A DNA stretch of 64,000 nucleotides from Endozoicomonas_A sp049275935 (GTDB lineage: Bacteria > Pseudomonadota > Gammaproteobacteria > Pseudomonadales > Endozoicomonadaceae). Positions within the stretch are counted from its first letter, which is position 1; each line of letters starts with the position of its first letter. The notes beneath the pieces are model-generated. The model worked only from the letters and a program-made list of their open reading frames with translations, did no database searches and was not told where the DNA came from. This document shows positions 8,380 to 17,604 of the stretch, one piece after another. The translations under genes and the position numbers were made by a program. The stretch spans positions 5,766,001 to 5,830,000 of the forward strand of contig NZ_CP184830.1 of the NCBI RefSeq assembly GCF_049275935.1. The letters are read 5' to 3'.

Positions 8380-9498
8380 TTATCCAAATTTTCTTTCGAA
8401 TTCACGCATAAAAGCAATCAACGCATCGACATGCTCTTCCGGTACTGCATTATAAATACTGGCCCGCATACCGCCTACTGCCTTGTGACCCTTAAGGTAA
8501 AGAAAGCCATTCTTTTCAGACTCTGCCAAAAAGACTTTGTCCAACTCAGGGTCAGTCAGTGTAAAGGGTACATTCATTCTTGAACGCCATCGAGGGTCCA
8601 CCTTGTTGTGATAAAAACCGGACTCATCAATCACCTGGTAAAGCTTGCCGGATTTGCGGGCATTGACCTGGTCGATCACCTCCAGCCCCCCCTGCTCCTT
8701 CAGCCACTCAAACACCAGACCGGCCAGATACCAGGCAAAGGTTGGCGGGGTGTTGTACATGGAATCCTTGTCCGCCTGCACTCGATAATCAAAAACAGCA
8801 GGACAACTGGAATGTCCTCGACCCAGGAGATCGTCACGCACGATGACCACTGTCAATCCTGCCGGACCAATATTTTTCTGGGCACCGGCATAGATAACCC
8901 CAAAACGGCCGACATCAACAGGCCCGGACAGGATATTGGATGACATATCTGCTACCAGCGGGACATCCACTGAATCCGGTATAAACGGAAATTCAAGACC
9001 ACCAATAGTTTCGTTTGGCGTGTAATGGACATAAGCCGCATCTGAACTGAAGCGCCATTCACTTTCTTCCGGCATGGTATGGAATGAAGCTCCCTTACCG
9101 TCAGCAATAACATTGACATTCAAATAACGCTGAGCTTCCTTGATAGCTGATTGAGCCCAGTACCCACTATTGACATAGTCGGCGCTATTTTTCTCACCTC
9201 TCAGATTCAGCGGGACGGCAGCAAACTGCCCACGGGCACCCCCCTGTAAAAACAGAACCTTGTAGTTTTCAGGAATCTTCAAAAGCTCACGCAGATTTTG
9301 CTCCGCCTGCTCTGCGACTTTGAGAAAGGATTTCCCTCTGTGACTGACTTCCATAATGGAAGCCCCTTCACGGTTGTAGTCCAGCAGCTCATCACGAGCA
9401 CGCTCAAGCACCGACTTTGGCAAAGGCGCCGGACCCGCCGAAAAGTTATAGGTTTGCCCTTTTGGGTCAGCCAGTGTTTTTGCCAATAGATTGTTCAT
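8380..9498 (-). CDS. serC: Phosphoserine aminotransferase
   Basis: PLP enzyme converting 3-phosphohydroxypyruvate to phosphoserine, also used in pyridoxine synthesis. The opening TYNFSAGPAPLP, the LFLQGGARGQFAAVPLNL segment and YAGAQKNIGPAG with the Schiff-base lysine are characteristic. I use the ATG at 9498 (372 residues) because GGGAGG lies 6 bases upstream; the frame opens further to 9567 but gives an atypical extension. It follows gyrA after a terminator and begins the aromatic/serine cluster. Confidence 0.95.
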   Translation of the reverse strand: MNNLLAKTLADPKGQTYNFSAGPAPLPKSVLERARDELLDYNREGASIMEVSHRGKSFLKVAEQAEQNLRELLKIPENYKVLFLQGGARGQFAAVPLNLRGEKNSADYVNSGYWAQSAIKEAQRYLNVNVIADGKGASFHTMPEESEWRFSSDAAYVHYTPNETIGGLEFPFIPDSVDVPLVADMSSNILSGPVDVGRFGVIYAGAQKNIGPAGLTVVIVRDDLLGRGHSSCPAVFDYRVQADKDSMYNTPPTFAWYLAGLVFEWLKEQGGLEVIDQVNARKSGKLYQVIDESGFYHNKVDPRWRSRMNVPFTLTDPELDKVFLAESEKNGFLYLKGHKAVGGMRASIYNAVPEEHVDALIAFMREFERKFG

Positions 9499-9595
9499 AC
9501 CATCCTCCCATACAGCCAGACTCGTCGATTCAGAAATGCGTAACTGCCGCTGAAATTGCTCCTGCATCTCAGGGATAAATTACATCCCGGCAAGT

Positions 9596-9622
9596 AAAAC
9601 GCCAGCATGATGCTGGCGTTAA
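9596..9622 (-). terminator. Terminator between gyrA and serC
   Basis: AACGCCAGCA and its complement form a stem around a two- to four-base loop, followed on the minus strand by TTTT. It lies about 20 bases after the gyrA stop. Confidence 0.75.
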
Positions 9623-9638
9623 ATTATGGAATACAGAA

Positions 9639-12260
9639 TCAGCCTTCCTGCCCTTCATCAGGTTCGGCCTGAGAGGTTTCTTCCCCAGCCTCTTCGGTTT
9701 CATTGCCCTCAGCTGAATACTCTGGCTCTTCCGGCTCCTCAACCCTGGCAACACCGACCAGCTTCTCGCCTTCCTGAACCTTGATCAGGGTAACACCCTG
9801 GGTATTACGACTCATGACAGATATTTCATCGACACGGGTTCTCACCAGGGTCCCCTGATCAGAGATCAACATGATCTCTTCTCCATCCTGCACCTGAATA
9901 GCACCAACCAGCTCACCGTTCCGATCGGTACATTGCATGGAAATAACCCCTTGACCACCACGCCCGGTGATTCTGAAATCTTCTACCGCCGTACGTTTAC
10001 CGAAACCATTCTGACTGACGGTCAGAATCTGGGTGTCGTTTTCGGGAATAATCAGAGAGATAACTCTTTGTGCATCCTGTAACTTGACACCACGCACACC
10101 TCTGGCAGTTCTGCCCATGGCGCGCACGTCAGTCTCTTCGAAGCGGATCGCTTTTCCGGCGTTGGAAAGCAGCATAACCTGTTTCTCACCGGTAGTAATT
10201 TCAGCACCCACAAGAGTATCGCCTTCATCAAGACCCAGGGCAATCAGACCACTGGTTCTTGGACGGGAAAACTGCTCCAGAGGCGTCTTCTTAACCGTTC
10301 CCGCAGCCGTTGCCATAAAGACAAAGTGACCTTCGGTATACTCTTCTACAGGCAGCATCGCCGTAATCCGCTCATCCTCTTCCAGAGGCAGGATATTCAC
10401 AATTGGGCGGCCACGTGAAGTACGGCCAGCTTCCGGAATCTGATAGACCTTCAACCAATAGACCTTACCCCTGCTGGAGAAACAAAGAATCTGGGTATGG
10501 GTATTGGCCACCAACATATGTTCAACATAATCTTCGTCTTTTACCGAAGCGGCAGACTTACCCCGACCACCACGGCGCTGTGCCTGGTAGGTGTCGAGCG
10601 ATGTGGTTTTTGCATAACCACCATGAGACAGAGTGACGACCATGTCTTCTTCAGAAATCAGATCTTCAACGGTCAGATCCCGGCGTGAACTGGTGATTTC
10701 AGTGCGACGCTCATCGCCATACTCTTCAACCACTTTTTCCATCTCTTCGCGGATGACTTCCATCAAACGCTCAGAGCTGGAAAGAATGAGTAGTAACTCG
10801 GCAATTTTTTCCAGCAGCTCGCGGTATTCACTGAGCAGTTTTTCATGCTCCAGGCCAGTCAGTCTGTGCAGACGCATGTCCATAATTGCCTGAGCCTGAG
10901 CCGGGGACAAATAGTAGAGACCATCCTCTCTCATGCCAAACTCTGCAGGTAATTCTTCAGGTCGACAGGCATCGGCTCCGGCACGCTCTGCCATTTCCAG
11001 CACGTGACCGGGCTGCCACCCTTGAGCCACCAGTTTCTCTTTAGCTTCTGCAGGCGTTGGAGAATCCTTGATCAAGGCAATTACCGGATCAATATTGGAA
11101 AGCGCTACGGCCAGACCTTCCAGCAAATGACCCCGCTCACGCGCTTTTCGCAGCTCATAAACGGTTCTGCGGGTCACCACTTCACGACGGTGGCGAATGA
11201 AGGCTTCCAGCATCTCCTTGAGATTCAGGAGTTTTGGCTGACCATCCACCAGCGCAACATTGTTGATACCAAATACGCTTTCAAGCTGGGTTTGGGCATA
11301 GAGGTTGTTGAGTACTACGTCAGCCACCTCGCCACGACGCAGCTCAATCACGACCCGCATACCGTCTTTATCAGACTCGTCGCGCAGCTCGGAAATGCCC
11401 TCAATTTTCTTGTCTTTAACCAGCTCGGCGATCTTTTCAATCAGCCGGGCCTTATTCAGCTGATAAGGAAGCTCGGTAACAATGATGGTACTTTTGTTTC
11501 TCTTCTCATCGTGCTCAATATCCGCTCGGGCACGAATATAGATGCGACCACGCCCGGTTCGATAGGCCTGCAAAATGCCCGCACGACCATTAATAATGCC
11601 AGCCGTCGGGAAATCCGGACCCGGAATGTATTCCATCAGGTCATCAACAGACAGACTCTCATCATCAATAAGCGCCAGACAACCTTTGACCACTTCAGTC
11701 AGATTATGAGGAGGTATATTGGTTGCCATACCGACGGCAATACCGGCAGCGCCATTCACCAGGAGATTGGGAATGCGGGTAGGCATAACAGCAGGGATCT
11801 GTTCCGTGCCATCATAGTTAGGCACGTAATCGACCGTTTCCTTATCCAGGTCAGCCATGATGTCATGACTGATCTTCTGCATCCGGATTTCGGTATAACG
11901 CATGGCCGCTGCAGAGTCACCATCCACGGAACCAAAGTTACCCTGCCCGTCTACCAGCATATATCGCAGAGAGAATGGCTGAGCCATACGAACAATGGTG
12001 TCATATACTGCAGAGTCACCGTGGGGATGATATTTACCGATCACATCACCCACCACACGAGCTGATTTTTTGTAGGGCTTATTCCAATCATTGCCCAGCT
12101 CGTTCATTGCGAAGAGAACTCGCCGATGGACCGGCTTGAGTCCGTCACGTACATCGGGCAGTGCCCGCCCGACGATGACACTCATGGCATAGTCCAGATA
12201 GGACTGCTTGAGTTCGTCTTCGATGTTTACCGGAAGAATCTCTTTGGCGATATCAGTCAT
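9639..12260 (-). CDS. gyrA: DNA gyrase subunit A
   Basis: Breaks and rejoins DNA in the A2B2 gyrase that introduces negative supercoils. The catalytic tyrosine is Y122 in AAMRYTEIRM. The quinolone region HPHGDSAVYD keeps Ser83 and Asp87, the usual susceptible residues. The GyrA box QRRGGRGK precedes the beta-pinwheel, and an acidic tail rich in Glu closes the 873-residue protein, as in many gammaproteobacteria. It is the first gene of the minus-strand block and is divergent from ubiG. Confidence 0.98.
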   Translation of the reverse strand: MTDIAKEILPVNIEDELKQSYLDYAMSVIVGRALPDVRDGLKPVHRRVLFAMNELGNDWNKPYKKSARVVGDVIGKYHPHGDSAVYDTIVRMAQPFSLRYMLVDGQGNFGSVDGDSAAAMRYTEIRMQKISHDIMADLDKETVDYVPNYDGTEQIPAVMPTRIPNLLVNGAAGIAVGMATNIPPHNLTEVVKGCLALIDDESLSVDDLMEYIPGPDFPTAGIINGRAGILQAYRTGRGRIYIRARADIEHDEKRNKSTIIVTELPYQLNKARLIEKIAELVKDKKIEGISELRDESDKDGMRVVIELRRGEVADVVLNNLYAQTQLESVFGINNVALVDGQPKLLNLKEMLEAFIRHRREVVTRRTVYELRKARERGHLLEGLAVALSNIDPVIALIKDSPTPAEAKEKLVAQGWQPGHVLEMAERAGADACRPEELPAEFGMREDGLYYLSPAQAQAIMDMRLHRLTGLEHEKLLSEYRELLEKIAELLLILSSSERLMEVIREEMEKVVEEYGDERRTEITSSRRDLTVEDLISEEDMVVTLSHGGYAKTTSLDTYQAQRRGGRGKSAASVKDEDYVEHMLVANTHTQILCFSSRGKVYWLKVYQIPEAGRTSRGRPIVNILPLEEDERITAMLPVEEYTEGHFVFMATAAGTVKKTPLEQFSRPRTSGLIALGLDEGDTLVGAEITTGEKQVMLLSNAGKAIRFEETDVRAMGRTARGVRGVKLQDAQRVISLIIPENDTQILTVSQNGFGKRTAVEDFRITGRGGQGVISMQCTDRNGELVGAIQVQDGEEIMLISDQGTLVRTRVDEISVMSRNTQGVTLIKVQEGEKLVGVARVEEPEEPEYSAEGNETEEAGEETSQAEPDEGQEG

Positions 12261-12762
12261 GTAAACCCAGTCGTCCTTTAGCTTGCGCCCAACGGATACC
12301 AGTCAGCACCCTTTCTCAACCCGGAAGGCCGGAAACCCGAACAATTCAATCAACACGCAGCCATGTGGAAGCAATCATTCAGTTCCTGTCTGAATAGAAA
12401 GGAGCGTTGAAATGAATTTAACGATAAAAAGGGCATGGCTACTTTTTTCATATTAAGTAGGAAATAATACCACAGCTGCCAGCCCTACTGCGAGCAAGTC
12501 TATGCGTTGACAACAATATTTGTGAATAAAAAATGACACAGAAGTACGACATAGTAACTCTTTAGTATCCGGATAACAGGAATACTTAACTCTGATAACT
12601 CTGTCTGTATAATGCAGACAAGAATACAAACTGCGCTGTTACTTTCGGAAATCAACCGACTCTCGAAATTGGTTTTTTGCGTTATTCTTCGCATAAAGCG
12701 GTTTTCAGAGAGACCCGCTTCCCGGCGCACATTCAACACAACCGCATGAGAATCTGGACACT
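12261..12762. other. Divergent gyrA-ubiG intergenic region
   Basis: About 500 bases, relatively A+T-rich, with no convincing gene. It should hold the gyrA promoter (minus strand) and the ubiG promoter. The only element I could place is the candidate at 12586-12620; small frames here lack ribosome sites and family features. Confidence 0.6.
12586..12620 (+). promoter_or_regulatory. Candidate ubiG promoter with dyad over the -10 box
   Basis: TTAACT, 16 bases, TATAAT (12608-12613). The -10 box sits inside a perfect inverted repeat, TGTCTG-TATAATG-CAGACA (12602-12620), which could be an operator. It lies about 145 bases before ubiG. The -35 match is only 4 of 6, so this is tentative. Confidence 0.4.
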
Positions 12763-13500
12763 ATGACTGCAAACCAGGACGAACCACGCCCAGTGCAAAA
12801 CGTCGATCCAGCCGAAATTGCTAAATTTGAAGAGTTGGCCAGCCGTTGGTGGGACATGGAGGGTGAATTCAAGCCACTGCACGAAATCAATCCGCTGCGC
12901 CTCAACTACATCGACGAGCGAGTGGGTCTGGCCGGAAAAAAAGTACTGGACGTTGGCTGTGGTGGCGGCATTCTCAGCGAATCCATGGCACTTCGCGGCG
13001 CAGAGGTGACTGGCATCGACATGGGCGACGCGCCACTTTCTGTAGCTCGCCTGCACAGCATGGAAAGTGAAGTCGAAGTCAATTATCGTAAAATTCCGGT
13101 GGAAGAGCTGGCAGAAGAGATGCCCGGCACCTTTGATGTTGTCACCTGCCTTGAAATGCTGGAACACGTTCCCGAACCTGCATCCGTTATTCGCGCCTGT
13201 GAAAAGCTGCTCAAACCCGGCGGAAAGATCTTCTTTGCTACGATAAACCGCAACACCAAATCCTGGCTATTTGCCATTGTCGGAGCCGAGTATGTTCTAA
13301 AAATGCTACCCAGGGGTACACATGAGCACAGTAAATTCATTAAACCCCATGAACTCTGTAGCTGGATGCGCCAGACCGATCTGGAAGTACACGACATGAC
13401 AGGCATGGTTTTCAACCCGTTTACTGGCGTTTATTCCCTCAAGAAGTCAGACACTGACGTTAATTACCTGATCTACGGCAGCAAACCAGAGCCCCAATGA
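12763..13500 (+). CDS. ubiG: UbiG, ubiquinone biosynthesis O-methyltransferase
   Basis: SAM-dependent enzyme performing both O-methylations of ubiquinone synthesis. N-terminal FEELASRWWDMEGEFKPLH and INPLRLNYI, the SAM motif VLDVGCGGGILSE, and LEMLEHVP identify UbiG; 245 residues is normal. The stop overlaps the region where the phosphatase gene starts. The order ubiG-mupP-yciK is the same as in Pseudomonas. Confidence 0.96.
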   Translation: MTANQDEPRPVQNVDPAEIAKFEELASRWWDMEGEFKPLHEINPLRLNYIDERVGLAGKKVLDVGCGGGILSESMALRGAEVTGIDMGDAPLSVARLHSMESEVEVNYRKIPVEELAEEMPGTFDVVTCLEMLEHVPEPASVIRACEKLLKPGGKIFFATINRNTKSWLFAIVGAEYVLKMLPRGTHEHSKFIKPHELCSWMRQTDLEVHDMTGMVFNPFTGVYSLKKSDTDVNYLIYGSKPEPQ

Positions 13501-13508
13501 GAATCCCG

Positions 13509-14228
13509 ATGAGCCAAACGAACGCCATTGAAGGTATTTTTTTTGATCTGGACGGCACATTGCTGGACACCTCGGAAGACTTTATTTTCACCGTTAACAA
13601 AATGCTGGCAGACGACAATATGCCAGCGATTGATAGTGAACTGATTCGAAGCCATGTTTCGGAAGGCTCAAGAAAGCTTGTTCAACTTGCCTATGGTATA
13701 GAGCCACCTGATCCGAAGCTCGAAAGCCTCAGAACCAGGCTTCTTGAAGAATACAATGAATATATCAACAATGATCGCAGGGAAAAGGCTGCAAAACTGT
13801 ACGACGGAATGCCAATGCTGCTGGATACTCTGGATGACAAAACCATTCCCTGGGGAGTCGTCACCAATAAACCTTCAGCTTATGCAAAAATCTTATTGGA
13901 TCAGGCAGGCTTGAGCCAGCGTTCAAAAACATTGATCTGTCCAGACCATGTCAAACAGACCAAGCCCAACCCGGAAGCTTTGCTGGTAGCTTGCCAGCAA
14001 ACAGATGCCAACCCGGCAAAGTGCATTTATATAGGTGATCATTTGCGTGATATCGAGGCTGGCAGAAATGCAGGAATGGTGACTATTGCAGCACTCTATG
14101 GTTTTATCAGCCCCATAGATACACCGGATCAATGGCACGCTGATTACAAGGTTTCGTCCGCAGAAGAGATTCTTCCGCTGCTGGAAAAGTATAAGTGGCA
14201 GCTGCCACGGAGAGCAACGCATGTTTGA
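13509..14228 (+). CDS. mupP: HAD phosphatase of the Gph/MupP group
   Basis: HAD-superfamily hydrolase with motif I FFDLDGTLLDT near the N-terminus, a helical cap, the VTNKPSAYA motif II region, and a C-terminal GDHLRDIEAGRNAGM motif. In Pseudomonas the gene at this position, between ubiG and yciK, is MupP, the N-acetylmuramate-6-phosphate phosphatase of peptidoglycan recycling; phosphoglycolate phosphatase (Gph) is the close alternative. I prefer the ATG at 13509, preceded by GAGAA, over the one at 13497 that overlaps the ubiG stop. The gene end overlaps yciK by 8 bases. Confidence 0.8.
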   Translation: MSQTNAIEGIFFDLDGTLLDTSEDFIFTVNKMLADDNMPAIDSELIRSHVSEGSRKLVQLAYGIEPPDPKLESLRTRLLEEYNEYINNDRREKAAKLYDGMPMLLDTLDDKTIPWGVVTNKPSAYAKILLDQAGLSQRSKTLICPDHVKQTKPNPEALLVACQQTDANPAKCIYIGDHLRDIEAGRNAGMVTIAALYGFISPIDTPDQWHADYKVSSAEEILPLLEKYKWQLPRRATHV

Positions 14229-14994
14229 ATATACCGCACCCGACAACCTCCTCCGGGACAAAATCATCCTGGTCACCGGTGCAGGCAGTGGTATTGGCCG
14301 TACGGCAGCCCTGACCTTTGCACGCCACGGCGCAACCGTCATTCTGCTGGGCAGAACCATCAGCAAGCTTGAACAGGTCTATGACGAGATTGAAAAAAAT
14401 GGCTGGCCCCAGGCAGCTATTTACCCCATGAACCTCGCCGGAGCCTCTGAACAGGACTATGCCAACCTGGCGGAAACTCTGGACAAAGAATTTGGCAGAC
14501 TGGACGGGCTTCTGCACAATGCAGGTCTGTTGGGCGAACTCAAGACCATTGCACAGTTCGATCTGGACAAATGGAATGAGGTCATGCACGTTAATGTGAC
14601 CGCCCCCTTTCTGCTCTCCAGAGAACTAATCCCCCTGCTCCGCAAGGCTGAATCGGGTTCTATTGCCTTCACTTCATCCAGCGTTGGCCATAAAGGGCGC
14701 GCTCACTGGGGAGCCTATAGCATTTCGAAATTTGCTACCGAAGGGCTTATGCAGGTCATGGCCGACGAAGAGGACGGCCTCAGTCAGGTGAGAGTCAACA
14801 CGATTAATCCCGGAGGCACCCGCACAGCCATGAGAGCTTCTGCTTACCCCGGAGAGGACCCGATGAGTCGTCCGACGCCTGAAGATATTATGCCAGTCTA
14901 TCTGTATCTGATGGGAGACGACAGTCACTCAGTCAGCGGCAAAGCCTTTCATGCCCAGCTTCCGGGTGATCCAGAGAACATTGCAACACTCTGA
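14221..14994 (+). CDS. yciK: YciK-type short-chain dehydrogenase
   Basis: NAD(P)-dependent SDR oxidoreductase. The cofactor motif TGAGSGIGR lies near residue 20, LLHNAGLLGE follows, and the active site has Ser in TSSSV and the Y-x3-K pair in GAYSISKFA. The 257-residue length and the position after ubiG and mupP match YciK; the physiological substrate of the family is not established. Translationally coupled to the preceding gene. A hairpin follows the stop. Confidence 0.88.
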   Translation: MFEYTAPDNLLRDKIILVTGAGSGIGRTAALTFARHGATVILLGRTISKLEQVYDEIEKNGWPQAAIYPMNLAGASEQDYANLAETLDKEFGRLDGLLHNAGLLGELKTIAQFDLDKWNEVMHVNVTAPFLLSRELIPLLRKAESGSIAFTSSSVGHKGRAHWGAYSISKFATEGLMQVMADEEDGLSQVRVNTINPGGTRTAMRASAYPGEDPMSRPTPEDIMPVYLYLMGDDSHSVSGKAFHAQLPGDPENIATL

Positions 14995-15004
14995 CATCGC
15001 CGTG

Positions 15005-15030
15005 TGACCCACTTAAACGGTGGGTCATTA
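15005..15030 (+). terminator. Terminator after yciK
   Basis: TGACCCAC and GTGGGTCA form an 8-bp stem with a 7-base loop, followed by a weak T-containing tail (TTATTTA). It lies 10 bases after the yciK stop. Confidence 0.6.
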
Positions 15031-15138
15031 TTTACCTTGTCGGCAAACAACCCGTTACAAAAAAACACGCCTTCCCTGAAACCTCGACTAGATTTTATCC
15101 TCGAAGCCCGCCGATAAATCGATCAGACAGAGGAATTC

Positions 15139-16779
15139 ATGGCCATAGCTCAAACTTCAATCCTGCTCATAATGGCAGCATACACATCTGCATTGTCAGC
15201 ACGTCCTGATGATTATTCCCAGAGAGAATTGAATGAAGAAAAAGTCGTTGCGTCCAACTGGCAACAACACTCACCGGAATATGAAGCACTGGTGTACCAG
15301 TCTTTTAACATGGCCAGAGACAACCTCAGCAACGCACTGAATCAACTACCGAAAGGCAAGCGTGCAGCGATAGTGACTGATATTGATGACACTTTGATCG
15401 AGGGCACCACCTATTTCTCAAGTATGGTGGGGACCGACGGTGCAAGAAACGTCGATGCTACTTTAGCCTGGTGGAAAGATCAGAAGATGGAAGCCTTGCC
15501 CGGTGCCTTAGACTTTCTGAATGAGGTTGATAACCAAGGGATAGACATCTTCTATGTCAGCGCTCGTTTTAATGAAGCCAAGGAACTTTCCCTGGCCAAA
15601 CTAAAACGCTTGGGATTCCCGATCAAAGGAGCTGATTATCTACTCTTTCAGCAAACAGACAATAGAACATTAAGTAAAGAGAACCAACGTCAGAAAATCA
15701 GAGACAAGGGCTATCACGTACTGATGCTTCTGGGTGACCAGCTGGATGATCTGGCAGAAGTGGAAGGCCATCACTTCAACAGGAGACAACAGTGGGTTCA
15801 GCAAAACCAAAGCAGATTCGGCAAAGATTGGATCTTCTTTCCCAACCTTGTCTATGGAAGCTGGGAGCATGCTGTGGTGACGGTGAACTTCAACCAGCTG
15901 TCTCCTGATGAGAAGCACGATGCCAAATTGAATGCGCTGAACTATTCTCACTTCGCGCAGATACAGGACCCAACATTTGCACTGCACAACATTAATGCAA
16001 TGCTGTGGATGAACTCATCAGCGGATTATCATGCCCTGACGCATCAGGCTTACAATCAATCCACAAGAATATTGGCAAAAATGAATCAGAAAACCATGGA
16101 GAACCCTGCTATTGTCGTGAACATCAACGGTACCATATTACAATACACCCCCCAAAATCCTGACCTGAACCTACCTGCACCAGGATCAGAACAGAATCTG
16201 TTTAACTGGCACCTTGAACAACAAAAAAATGCAAAGCCAACCCCCGGAGCTCCCGAGTTTCTTGCTGGCGCAAAGGAAAAAGGATTTGATATCTTTTATG
16301 TCTCCGAAACACCAGTGTCGTCTGGTCGGCAGGGCAACAAGAAAGACATAGAAACGCTTACGGTCAGGAAATTAAGGGAGCTTGGCTACCCAGATGCAGA
16401 CGAAACCCACGTTTTATTAAAAGGTGAACACTGCACTGAGGTCGAGCTGAAGAACTGCACAAAAACTTCTCAGCGACATGCGATCACCAGCGGACAGGTT
16501 GATAGAAAAAAACATCAGATCGCACTTTATATTGGTGACACACTCTCTGACTTTGGCCTTGAAGAAAATGGCTTTGACCCAGACCTGAAAGCATCCGTGG
16601 CAGCCAATAAAGACAGGTTTGGCCGTCAGTATATGATCATTCCCAACCCATTAAATACACGTCGACTTGTTACCATCTACAGCGATTATGCCGGTAAGCA
16701 CATTGGTGATTTATCGAGTGAAGAGCAAGCCAACATCAGACGAAAATTGATCAGGAACTGGCCTGCGAAGCCTTTTTGA
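15139..16779 (+). CDS. Exported tandem HAD acid phosphatase with degenerate second domain
   Basis: A 546-residue exported protein with a signal peptide (hydrophobic core ending near ALSA-RP). The first half (about residues 50-260) resembles class B/e(P4)-type acid phosphatases: nucleophile motif D81-I-D83-D-T85, then WWKDQKMEALPGAL, FYVSAR and LLGDQLDDL. The second half (about 300-540) repeats the pattern: FNWHLEQQ, PGAPEFL, FYVSET and YIGDTLSDFG. There, however, the nucleophile motif is N328-I-N330-G-T332, so both catalytic aspartates are Asn. I infer one active and one inactive domain. GAGGAATTC precedes the ATG. The gene ends inside the convergent DUF296 gene (29-base overlap). Confidence 0.8.
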   Translation: MAIAQTSILLIMAAYTSALSARPDDYSQRELNEEKVVASNWQQHSPEYEALVYQSFNMARDNLSNALNQLPKGKRAAIVTDIDDTLIEGTTYFSSMVGTDGARNVDATLAWWKDQKMEALPGALDFLNEVDNQGIDIFYVSARFNEAKELSLAKLKRLGFPIKGADYLLFQQTDNRTLSKENQRQKIRDKGYHVLMLLGDQLDDLAEVEGHHFNRRQQWVQQNQSRFGKDWIFFPNLVYGSWEHAVVTVNFNQLSPDEKHDAKLNALNYSHFAQIQDPTFALHNINAMLWMNSSADYHALTHQAYNQSTRILAKMNQKTMENPAIVVNINGTILQYTPQNPDLNLPAPGSEQNLFNWHLEQQKNAKPTPGAPEFLAGAKEKGFDIFYVSETPVSSGRQGNKKDIETLTVRKLRELGYPDADETHVLLKGEHCTEVELKNCTKTSQRHAITSGQVDRKKHQIALYIGDTLSDFGLEENGFDPDLKASVAANKDRFGRQYMIIPNPLNTRRLVTIYSDYAGKHIGDLSSEEQANIRRKLIRNWPAKPF

Positions 16780-17155
16780 CCACCAGCTCCAGATAACCTG
16801 TTTCATCATCTGCTTCCCGGGTGAAACAGGTATCGTCAAGAATACCCACAACTATTTCTGCTGTGGTTTCAATAATCGACCCCGGTTTTAAGTGACCACC
16901 AAAAACACGCCCTTCCTTGTCCGCCACACAGATATGCAAATGGAGCCCTGATGGACAACAGGTGCCAGAAAGAGAAAGAATTTCGAAGGGGCCCTGAAGT
17001 ATCTTCTCCTGCTCTGCTCCGGCCAATCTGAGCGACAACACTTTCAGACTTCCCACGCAGGATAACAGAAAGGCTGCAGGCCATTCCTTGGCAAGGGTCA
17101 GGAGTTCGAAATAGAGATCATCGCCAGGAAGCAAACGTTGACTATGCGTTTTCAT
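16751..17155 (-). CDS. PPC/DUF296 domain protein
   Basis: A 134-residue protein covering one PPC (DUF296) domain: LLSLSGTCCPSG-like core, HLHICVADKEGRVFGGHL with the clustered histidines, and ETTAEIVVG. The family is found alone in bacteria and fused to AT-hooks in plants, where it binds DNA or forms trimers; the bacterial role is not settled. Its 3' end overlaps the acid phosphatase gene on the other strand. Domain recognition is good, function unknown. Confidence 0.8.
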   Translation of the reverse strand: MKTHSQRLLPGDDLYFELLTLAKEWPAAFLLSCVGSLKVLSLRLAGAEQEKILQGPFEILSLSGTCCPSGLHLHICVADKEGRVFGGHLKPGSIIETTAEIVVGILDDTCFTREADDETGYLELVVKKASQASS

Positions 17156-17604
17156 AACACCCAGATCTGTTTTACCTTAGGAAAGAGCTTAACAAACGCA
17201 GAAAAGAAAACAAACTCGCAGAAAAGAACAGGTTACTGACAGAGAGCAAGGGCAGCCCTGAAAAGCCGGGCCACCCTCTTAAAAAGCTCTGCTACCAACC
17301 AGATAACCGGTCGTGACAAAGCGCCGTAAAACCCGGGGCTTACTTTAAGTACCTAACCAGTTACTTAGTCAAATTGTTCAGCATTCCCTATTGTCAGTTG
17401 CCCGTATTTCAGTGCCCGTTTTCCTGACTAACTACCTCTGTTTGCACAGTATTATTCACTGCATTACTTACTGCTTATCAATTCTACTTTACGAGACTCG
17501 TTTGGTTTTCCATAATCGTGCCTTGACTCTATCAATGCCATCTCAATCACAGATTCAGCGTGGCATAACATTTATTTTCACATTAAGCAGCCAGGGAGTG
17601 CGGA
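17156..17604. other. Intergenic region upstream of mukF
   Basis: About 450 bases between the divergent DUF296 and mukF genes. It should contain both promoters, but I cannot place one with confidence. A frame with many hydrophobic residues at 17391-17621 lacks a ribosome site and a family resemblance and is not called. Confidence 0.5.

Noticed and set aside
11004..12065. 353-codon plus-strand frame inside gyrA
   Set aside because: Antisense to conserved gyrase sequence, no ribosome site, no family resemblance.
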